Shown here: one piece after another, positions 1-4,247 of the stretch
Numbering within the stretch: position 1 is the stretch's first letter
Layout: every line of letters begins with the position of its first letter
From: Candidatus Omnitrophota bacterium
GTDB taxonomy: Bacteria; Omnitrophota; Gorgyraeia; Gygaellales; JAHJCI01
Assembly: GCA_016783355.1 (NCBI GenBank)
Contig: JADHWR010000071.1
Location: 1-5,799 of the forward strand
Direction: 5' to 3'
DNA length: 5,799 nucleotides
Position numbers and translations under genes: made by a program
Notes under the pieces: model-generated
Seen by the model: only the letters and a program-made list of their open reading frames with translations
The model's database searches: none
What the model was told of the DNA's origin: nothing

Positions 1-14
1 ACTAAGTATTGCAT
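1..14 (-). CDS. 5' end of an unidentified gene leaving the window on the left
   Basis: Only four full codons and part of a fifth are visible: ATG at 14-12, then Gln-Tyr-Leu. The call rests on context. A strong Shine-Dalgarno sequence, AAAGGAG, lies 8 nt upstream of the ATG, a structured leader precedes it, and a plausible promoter sits just upstream of that leader. The product cannot be identified from so few residues. The direction means that the riboswitch operon to the right is divergently transcribed from this gene. Confidence 0.42.
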
Positions 15-91
15 AAGGCGTACTCCTTTCTCGTTAGGGCAACTGCTAATTGCCCGGGGTTGATAAATTTTACAAGAGAAGGATACGCCTT
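15..91 (-). promoter_or_regulatory. Structured 5' leader that buries the Shine-Dalgarno sequence
   Basis: Read on the minus strand, positions 91-76 pair with 32-15. There are 8 bp (AAGGCGTA with TACGCCTT), a bulged G, 5 bp (TCCTT with AAGGA), a bulged A, then 3 bp (CTC with GAG). Inside lies a second 6-bp hairpin, GGGCAA at 55-50 with TTGCCC at 42-37 and a 7-nt loop. The 3' arm of the outer stem contains the Shine-Dalgarno AAAGGAG and ends directly at the ATG (14-12). The predicted transcription start falls at the first bases of the stem. This is the architecture of a translational riboswitch, an RNA thermometer or a protein-binding leader. I recognise no known aptamer class in it. On the plus strand the same stem is followed by a T-run and could act as a terminator. 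Confidence 0.5.
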
Positions 92-94
92 TTT

Positions 95-124
95 ATTATG
101 ATTTCAAAGAGAATTTACACACAA
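95..124 (-). promoter_or_regulatory. Probable sigma-70 promoter for the leftward gene
   Basis: On the minus strand a weak -35 box TTGTGT (124-119) and a -10 box CATAAT (100-95, one mismatch to TATAAT) are separated by 18 nt. The expected start, near 88-91, coincides with the first base of the structured leader, which supports both calls. The -35 match is poor. Confidence 0.42.
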
Positions 125-154
125 TTGAGTATACTACCACCTCGACCTGAGTTC

Positions 155-182
155 TTGAAAAATGGGGGATTTATGATATACT
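155..182 (+). promoter_or_regulatory. Sigma-70 promoter of the riboswitch operon
   Basis: The -35 box TTGAAA (155-160) and the -10 box TATACT (177-182) are separated by 16 nt. Each box has one or two differences from consensus. Transcription is expected to start near 189-190, about 25 nt ahead of the conserved riboswitch core. That places the element TTGGATAGG (197-205) inside the transcript. Confidence 0.62.
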
Positions 183-207
183 TATATTAGAAGGAGTTGG
201 ATAGGAA

Positions 208-297
208 ACGATAAAGGCAAACCGCTTGAAAGGGTGGGGCGCAAAACTAACAGGCCTAAAGCTTGAAAAAAGCTAGGGTAGCTGGGTTGCCGAAAGC
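208..297 (+). ncRNA. Cyclic di-GMP-I (GEMM-I) riboswitch aptamer
   Basis: The GEMM-I signature is present in order. GGCAAACC lies at 216-223. A hairpin closed by a GAAA tetraloop (228-231) follows, then GGGCGCAAAA (237-246), then the tetraloop receptor GGCCTAAA (253-260). Next come a stem AGCTT/AAGCT, then AGGGTAGCTGGGTTGCCGA (275-293). GGC at 216-218 can pair with GCC at 289-291. Aligned by eye to the Vibrio Vc2 aptamer, the base matching the ligand-contacting G20 is G (216). This favours c-di-GMP over the cGAMP-sensing variants, which carry A there. The aptamer is followed within 11 nt by a terminator and then by the TPR/AsmA operon, so it should control transcription of those genes. Whether the ligand turns them on or off is not decided by the sequence. 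Confidence 0.93.
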
Positions 298-307
298 CAT
301 CATATAG

Positions 308-343
308 AACCTATTCTACCGAGCGGAGAATAGGTTTTTTATT
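308..343 (+). terminator. Intrinsic terminator of the riboswitch expression platform
   Basis: AACCTATTCT (308-317) pairs perfectly over 10 bp with AGAATAGGTT (327-336) around a 9-nt loop. The 3' arm runs into a tract of six Ts followed by ATTT. It lies between the aptamer and the first start codon, the usual place for riboswitch-controlled attenuation. Part of its 5' arm (310-316) can instead pair with 199-205 upstream of the aptamer, a possible antiterminator. Confidence 0.9.
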
Positions 344-352
344 TGTATATAT

Positions 353-901
353 ATGATGGGATATAAAAAAAGAGGCATAAAACTTAAGACTTTCTTATTT
401 TTATGCTTGTTAATTTTTTTATTCCCTCATAAAGCATTCTCCCAAGAAGACAAAAATTTATATTTTCAGGGGCTCCGAGCCGCACGCAGCGGCGAGAGAG
501 ATTTTGCATTTATGTATTTTCACACACTGGTAAGGGATTTCCCTGAATCCGAATATTCTAAGGAGGCTTTATTTGCTGCCGGAGAATATTATTTTTCACT
601 TGGCGATTATTACGATGCTGGCCGAATGTTTAGTCGAATCATTGATGATTATCCGGAATCCTTAGCTAAACTTTTTGCTACTGCTTATCTTTTAAAAATT
701 GCTAAAAACGAACAGAAAGAAAGTGTGGTAGAAAAATTAAAAAAAGACTTAATCGCCTTACAACAAGTGAGTCTTTTATTCAGAGATTTTAAAGAGCTAA
801 GATATTTATCACCTCTGCGTAAGTCCTATAAAGCTCTATATTTTATCAATAAGATCAAAATCTTAATCGATGAAAAAATATTCGCCGAAATCGATTTCTA
901 G
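353..901 (+). CDS. Secreted TPR-repeat protein (BamD/CpoB-like)
   Basis: This 182-residue protein has a basic N-terminus (KKRGIKLK), a hydrophobic stretch at about residues 13-24 and a plausible signal peptidase I site after Ala28-Phe-Ser30, so it is probably periplasmic. The only Cys near there (18) is inside the hydrophobic core and is not a lipobox. Two TPR-like helical pairs follow, at about residues 35-66 and 69-102, with the pattern typical of tetratricopeptide units (small residues, then YF..L...FP.S and Y..A...F..I...YP.S). Such repeats resemble those of BamD and the Tol-associated CpoB/YbgF, but orthology to either cannot be claimed. The rest is a Lys-rich helical tail. ATGs at 353 and 356 are both possible starts, and neither has a Shine-Dalgarno sequence. 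It is the first gene of the c-di-GMP riboswitch operon and overlaps the AsmA-like gene by 32 bases. Confidence 0.8.
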   Translation: MMGYKKRGIKLKTFLFLCLLIFLFPHKAFSQEDKNLYFQGLRAARSGERDFAFMYFHTLVRDFPESEYSKEALFAAGEYYFSLGDYYDAGRMFSRIIDDYPESLAKLFATAYLLKIAKNEQKESVVEKLKKDLIALQQVSLLFRDFKELRYLSPLRKSYKALYFINKIKILIDEKIFAEIDF

Positions 902-2936
902 GTTTCTCTTTTCTGTCTTCCTTACCTTTTTAACCTTCACCTCAATAATCATAATTGCTTCCTTTTTTTTGAATAATTTCTTGGCAGCACAGAAAAATAC
1001 AATAGAACAAAATTTAAGTCATTTTATTAACCAGAAGATTTCTATCGAAGGTACCCTTTTTCTGCCTCCTCACTTTATTATTCTTAAAAATGTTGCTATC
1101 AGCGAAACTAACCAATCAGTAGAAAGGCAGCCGGTTTTTATCGAAAGAGTAAAATGCACACTCTCCTTGCCTATGCTTATAATTAAAAGAGACTTTGCCA
1201 TTGTAAACATTTACCTTGATAAACCAAACATAAACTATCTGTTTATAAAAGAAAATTTTGAGGAGATCTTAGAAGCATTTAATTCCTTAGACCAAAAAGA
1301 GCCTTTAAGGATAGGGCTCAAAAGGGCTCGCTTAAATATGCCTCAGAAAACAAAACCTACGCGGTGGCTTACAGCCGACGCTACCTTAACGATAAACCCT
1401 GATAAGAGCATCCTCAGTTCCGGCTCTATTAACCTGAATGGCCTTTTTATAAAAGACAAATTTAAAAAAGGCAACCTCATCCCTGAAGTTACTTCTCTGT
1501 GTTACAACTTCCACATTGTTTCAACTAAAGATGGTCTGATCATTGAAAATTTAGATTTTAAAAGTTCGCAATTTTATACTAAACTCTGGGGTAAATTGAA
1601 AAAAAATATCTTAATAACGAACGGCTTTTTATGCTTCGGCGGCGCCCTTAAGAACAATATATCCTCTCAGAATTTTTATATCCTGATAGATAGACTAAAG
1701 AGACTTCTGCTGTTTCGAGGTAAGGCTTTTCCCCCTACGATTATGGGTTTATCCGGGGATGTTTTCAATATCTATGATTTAGCTTGTGTAGCTAAATTAA
1801 GCTTTCCCAGTATCGATATAGAAAATTTAAGTTTTACTTTGAAAAATATACCTTTTTGTTTAAAGGGCGTTATTTCGCTATCAGAGTCGCCCGCATTAAA
1901 TTTAACATTTTCTTCTTTTGTCAATCAGCCTCAGCATCTTAGATTTAACAATCCTAAAGCGTTCGATATAAACATGACCGGTAACCTGCAGGAAAGAAAA
2001 TTCAATGGGGCAGCAATTATTAATTTTCTAAGAAAGACTAAGGGTGGGCATTCCTGGGAGAAAGTAGAAACTACTTTCGAAAATTTAACAGTATCTGATG
2101 GCTTCGACACAGATATAATGCTCTCCCTTAAAGGGATGGACCTTACTTACGCATCGGGTGATAATTTATATAATATCTTTTTAAAAGATTTTACTGCCTT
2201 TGTTAATCTTGAAAACAAAAAAATTAAGTTTGTTAAATTGAATGCCAAACTTGCCGATGGATTCTTGGATGGAATGGGGGTATTGGATATATCTCGGATA
2301 CCCTTACGAAGCTCTTTTGATATAAACATAAAAGATGTAGAGGTGGGAAGCCTTCCTGGTTTATTGCTTTATTGTTCTAAAATTTATGGTAATTTTTCCA
2401 GCCAAATTGATTACCGAAATTATCCTGCGTTAGAATTAAGCGGGAAATTAGAAATAAAGGACGGCCTATTGGATAACTTAATATTTTTTAAGTGGGCTGC
2501 GGATTTTTTAAAAGTCCCCTCGCTTAAGCAAATAAATTTTGATACATTATCTGCGGAGTTCAGCGTAACCAATGAAAATGTCAGCCTGCATAGAATTTGT
2601 TTAAACTCTAAAGAGGTAAGTATTAAGGGATATTTTACTCTTTACGAAAATGATCTAGTTTCTAGCAGGCTTTCCTTAGGGCTATCCAAAAAGCTCTTGA
2701 GGGATTCTCCTAAATTGTCGCCTTTGATAAATTATTTGGATAAAGATGTACCTTCGGTAAGTTTTAATTTTCAACTGTCGGGCCTATCTCAAGCGATGAA
2801 CTTTAAATGGCTGGAGTCTGATTTTAAAGAAGGGCTTATGGATTTGCTTCCCTCTTGGATGGAAAGAGGAATCGAAGCTAAGATTGAGAAGATTATAGAA
2901 ACTTTGCCCACGCTGATTCTTGATGGCCTTAATTGA
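870..2936 (+). CDS. AsmA-like inner-membrane-anchored envelope protein
   Basis: The protein has 688 residues. A short basic N-terminus is followed by a transmembrane anchor at about residues 11-36. A long, mainly beta-stranded periplasmic part follows. Residues 50-125 (ISIEG, LPPHFIILKNVAIS, then INYLFI) resemble the start of AsmA/TamB-like proteins, where short strand repeats build a lipid-carrying groove. Residues about 520-660 (LSGKLEIKDGLLDNL to VSFNFQLSG) resemble the AsmA C-terminal region. AsmA-like proteins act in phospholipid transport to, and homeostasis of, the outer membrane; this substrate is unknown. The start ATG (870) lies inside the end of the TPR gene, with no clear ribosome binding site and a small hairpin (851-864) in front. 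Translation is therefore probably coupled to the upstream gene. The family call is by general appearance, so the specific subfamily is uncertain. Confidence 0.75.
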   Translation: MKKYSPKSISRFLFSVFLTFLTFTSIIIIASFFLNNFLAAQKNTIEQNLSHFINQKISIEGTLFLPPHFIILKNVAISETNQSVERQPVFIERVKCTLSLPMLIIKRDFAIVNIYLDKPNINYLFIKENFEEILEAFNSLDQKEPLRIGLKRARLNMPQKTKPTRWLTADATLTINPDKSILSSGSINLNGLFIKDKFKKGNLIPEVTSLCYNFHIVSTKDGLIIENLDFKSSQFYTKLWGKLKKNILITNGFLCFGGALKNNISSQNFYILIDRLKRLLLFRGKAFPPTIMGLSGDVFNIYDLACVAKLSFPSIDIENLSFTLKNIPFCLKGVISLSESPALNLTFSSFVNQPQHLRFNNPKAFDINMTGNLQERKFNGAAIINFLRKTKGGHSWEKVETTFENLTVSDGFDTDIMLSLKGMDLTYASGDNLYNIFLKDFTAFVNLENKKIKFVKLNAKLADGFLDGMGVLDISRIPLRSSFDINIKDVEVGSLPGLLLYCSKIYGNFSSQIDYRNYPALELSGKLEIKDGLLDNLIFFKWAADFLKVPSLKQINFDTLSAEFSVTNENVSLHRICLNSKEVSIKGYFTLYENDLVSSRLSLGLSKKLLRDSPKLSPLINYLDKDVPSVSFNFQLSGLSQAMNFKWLESDFKEGLMDLLPSWMERGIEAKIEKIIETLPTLILDGLN

Positions 2937-2961
2937 ACTGGAACCAGCTGGGTACAGAAAC

Positions 2962-2998
2962 AAAAAAGCGAAGACCCCTCTTACTCTTTGTCCTTGCT
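2962..2998 (-). terminator. Intrinsic terminator after the tRNA-fMet gene
   Basis: On the minus strand AGCAAGGAC (2998-2990) pairs with GTCTTCGCT (2975-2967) at eight of nine positions, one of them a G-U pair. The stem is followed at once by six Ts, then GTTTC. It begins 11 nt downstream of the tRNA CCA end and would end the enolase-ftsB-tRNA transcript. It sits between the convergent AsmA-like gene and the tRNA gene. Confidence 0.68.
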
Positions 2999-3078
2999 TA
3001 AGTTAAAATGGTTGCGGGGGTCAGATTTGAACTGACGACCTGTAGGTTATGCTTACTACTACAGCTTTCACTGCCCCT

Positions 3079-3117
3079 GCACTAATTTTTCTAATTTTTA
3101 GAACCAAAAATTAGTGC
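3079..3117 (-). repeat. Peripheral intron hairpin (P9 region) with a 9-bp tandem duplication
   Basis: GCACTAATTTTT (3117-3106 on the minus strand) pairs perfectly over 12 bp with AAAAATTAGTGC (3090-3079). On the plus strand CTAATTTTT occurs twice in tandem, at 3082-3090 and 3091-3099, so the 5' arm can pair with either copy. It lies after P7, where P9 is expected. The duplication probably reflects slippage in a tolerant loop. Confidence 0.6.
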
Positions 3118-3184
3118 TGGGTTTGTAGTCTGGACTATACCTTCATCCGTCATAAAAACTTGGCGGATGCCTACCGTCTAGTCT

Positions 3185-3706
3185 CTACACCTTCCTCAAA
3201 ACTTCGAGGCTTGGCTCGGTATTACCAGTAAAGGCTCCACCGAATTTGGCAGGTATTGCCTCAATCGTTTCCGACTGAGCGGCCCTCTTAGACAACAAAT
3301 CCCAACGCTCTCGATACTCTGCTGACCTCGGTTTACGTTGCCTCTTATCTGTCTCTATTAAAGCGATGGTACTCTCATAGCAAGAAAAAACAGATACAGG
3401 CATAATATAAAATATGTAGAGGTCAGCAATGTAGATAATTGCGAAATCAAAATCATCGCTGCTGTAACGCTCCCTCAACATACGCCGGCGATTAGTCTTG
3501 GTTCTACGCACATCTACAGCGTAAGATCTTCTTCTCGTGCTAAACCAAGCACTCTTCACCTGTATGCGCAGGAGTTTGCCATGGAGATCAATTCCCAAAT
3601 CGTAAGCAAGACGATCTCCAATAGGCTTTAGGACTCTGAACCCTCTTTTTAACAGTTCAGTTGTCGCAGCTGATTCCGCAATGTCCGCTTTGAGCTTCGT
3701 GTCCAT
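3185..3706 (-). CDS. Intron-encoded homing endonuclease, PD-(D/E)XK family (I-Ssp6803I-like)
   Basis: This 173-residue protein lies inside the tRNA-fMet intron. Such enzymes cut the intronless tRNA gene at the anticodon region so that repair copies the intron in. A PD-(D/E)XK active site can be read: Glu11 (in ADIAES), Asp36 (in AYDLGID), then Gln49-Val-Lys51 (in RIQVKSAW). These positions match those I recall for I-Ssp6803I, the enzyme of the Synechocystis tRNA-fMet intron, which is about 150 residues long. A basic stretch (RRRSYAVDVRRTKTNRRR, about residues 58-75) could bind DNA. The extra C-terminus (about 140-173) is encoded by bases that also form P2 to P6, so its sequence is constrained by the RNA. 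The stop codon TAG (3187-3185) lies in the conserved GTGTAGAGACTAG element. The ATG is 6 nt inside the intron. The only Shine-Dalgarno-like bases are TAGG of the tRNA anticodon stem. No frameshift is seen, so the gene appears intact. Confidence 0.9.
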   Translation of the reverse strand: MDTKLKADIAESAATTELLKRGFRVLKPIGDRLAYDLGIDLHGKLLRIQVKSAWFSTRRRSYAVDVRRTKTNRRRMLRERYSSDDFDFAIIYIADLYIFYIMPVSVFSCYESTIALIETDKRQRKPRSAEYRERWDLLSKRAAQSETIEAIPAKFGGAFTGNTEPSLEVLRKV

Positions 3707-3757
3707 ATAATGAGCCTACCGAGCTACCTGGCTGCTCCACCCCGCTATATCTTTAAA

Positions 3758-3807
3758 GGTTACTTAAATTTTCTTGATGTTACTTTAGGTTGCTTAAGGT
3801 TGCGTAA
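3758..3807. repeat. Degenerate 10-bp tandem repeat, five units
   Basis: The plus-strand units start at 3758, 3768, 3778, 3788 and 3798: GGTTACTTAA, ATTTTCTTGA, TGTTACTTTA, GGTTGCTTAA and GGTTGCGTAA. The second unit is the most diverged. The array fills most of the spacer between ftsB and the tRNA gene. A 10-bp period equals about one DNA turn, so a protein-binding array is possible, but simple slippage is equally likely. Confidence 0.5.
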
Positions 3808-3830
3808 GCCTTTTCCTTCAAGGCAACCTT
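3796..3830 (-). other. Inverted repeat just downstream of ftsB
   Basis: AAGGTTGC (3796-3803) and GCAACCTT (3823-3830) form an 8-bp perfect stem around a 19-nt loop that holds a competing CCTT/AAGG pairing. It begins 5 nt after the ftsB stop. No T-run follows on the minus strand, so it looks more like an RNA processing or stability hairpin between ftsB and the tRNA than a terminator. Confidence 0.4.
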
Positions 3831-3835
3831 AGAAA

Positions 3836-4201
3836 TTATTCTTCTGGCTCTATCTTATAGATAACCTCGCCCTTGCGCACAACACCAAGTCTTTTGCGAA
3901 TTATCTCTTCCTGGTAAACCGGATCCTCATCAATTTGCAAAATTTCATTTTCCAGGAGAGTATTTTCTAATTCAATCTTACTAATCTTTTCCTCTAAAGC
4001 CTTATGTCTATCTTTTAATTCTTGTAATTTAGTATAACCGGGCAAAAAGATAATTAAGAAAAGAAGTATTCCTCCAAAGAGCAAGATCAGAAAACGTCTA
4101 CCTTTTATGCTTGATAACTGGGCTATCTTATTCTTGCCTATATTGAACTTCTGGGACAACCAAAGCAGTCTCTTGGCGCCTGACACCTTGCCTGCCTCCA
4201 T
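3836..4201 (-). CDS. ftsB: Cell division protein FtsB/DivIC (septum formation initiator family)
   Basis: This small bitopic divisome protein has a cytoplasmic N-terminus rich in Lys and Arg and one transmembrane helix at about residues 37-54 (FLILLFGGILLFLIIFLP). A periplasmic coiled coil follows at about 57-92 (LQELKDRHKALEEKISKIE and onward). The C-terminal motif is typical of the family (IIRKRLGVVRKGEVIYKIEP). FtsB works with FtsL and FtsQ to activate septal peptidoglycan synthesis. At 121 residues it is close to the usual length, with a longer N-terminal tail. The start is open. ATG (4201) has no nearby Shine-Dalgarno. The GTG of codon 6 (4186) is preceded by GGAGG with an 8-nt spacer, so a 116-residue product is at least as likely. 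It lies 46 nt after enolase, a common bacterial arrangement, and is probably co-transcribed with it. Confidence 0.88.
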   Translation of the reverse strand: MEAGKVSGAKRLLWLSQKFNIGKNKIAQLSSIKGRRFLILLFGGILLFLIIFLPGYTKLQELKDRHKALEEKISKIELENTLLENEILQIDEDPVYQEEIIRKRLGVVRKGEVIYKIEPEE

Positions 4202-4247
4202 CTTACTTTAAACAATAACTCTCCCACCCTATTATCTGACCCCTAAA

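Larger units (their letters stand above)
3052..3712 (-). mobile_element. Group I intron (small tRNA type, IC3-like) in the anticodon loop
   Basis: All coordinates here are read on the minus strand. P1: exon GGCU (ending in U33 at 3713) pairs with the guide GGCC (3284-3281), giving the required U-G at the splice site. P2: CTCAGTCG (3279-3272), loop GAAA, CGATTGAG (3267-3260). P3: CCTGCC (3253-3248) with GGTAGG (3175-3170). P4: TTCGGT (3244-3239) with ACCGAG (3220-3215). P5: GCC/GGT. P6: CCTC (3209-3206) with GAGG (3197-3194). P7: GACTA (3183-3179) with TAGTC (3137-3133). P8: CATCCG (3169-3164) with CGGATG (3149-3144). The core strings AAATTCGG, GAGCCAAGC, GAAGGTGTAGAGACTAGACG and ATAGTCCAG closely match the Azoarcus tRNA-Ile intron. 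The terminal base is G (3052), as the family demands. The endonuclease frame occupies 522 of the 661 nt. Confidence 0.93.
3009..3746 (-). tRNA. Initiator tRNA-fMet(CAU), interrupted by a group I intron
   Basis: The 5' exon (3746-3713) and the 3' exon (3051-3009) together give a 77-nt tRNA. The acceptor stem is GCGGGG with CCCCGC, the D-stem GAGC/GCTC, the anticodon stem GTAGG/CCTAC, the anticodon loop CTCATAA, and the T-arm GTCAG-TTCAAAT-CTGAC. The CCA end (3011-3009) is encoded. Initiator features are present: an unpaired 1-72 position (A1, A72), the A11-U24 pair, and G30-C40 and G31-C39. The usual third pair, G29-C41, is replaced by A29-U41. Outside the anticodon stem it is very close to Escherichia coli tRNA-fMet, hence initiator rather than elongator Met or Ile2. 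The intron lies between U33 and C34. No strong promoter is visible directly upstream, so the gene is probably co-transcribed with ftsB. Confidence 0.95.

Noticed and set aside
15..95. Reading the left-edge stem as a plus-strand terminator of an upstream gene.
   Set aside because: The T-run fits, but the gene to the left appears to start at 14 on the minus strand, with a Shine-Dalgarno in the stem and a promoter ending where the stem begins. The leader explanation accounts for more. Both remain possible.
452..475. The TPR protein contains KNLYFQG, nearly the TEV protease site.
   Set aside because: The P6 Glu is replaced by Lys and the sequence sits at the start of a natural TPR helix in an otherwise natural locus, so this is chance and not an engineered tag.
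2147..2329. Open frame of 60 codons on the minus strand.
   Set aside because: It lies wholly inside the AsmA-like gene, has no ribosome binding site and no recognisable features.
3608..3640. Alternative P1 guide AGCCTA within the endonuclease frame, complementary to exon TAGGCT.
   Set aside because: It would put U-A rather than U-G at the splice site and lies far from P2. GGCC at 3284-3281 directly precedes P2, as in related introns.
3710..3713. Placing the 5' splice site after the CAT anticodon (U36).
   Set aside because: The intron would then end in T rather than the obligatory G, and the P1 pairing with the GGCC guide would be lost.
3009..3746. The CAU anticodon could mean elongator tRNA-Met or tRNA-Ile2.
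   Set aside because: The 1-72 mismatch, the A11-U24 pair and near identity to E. coli tRNA-fMet outside the anticodon stem point to the initiator.
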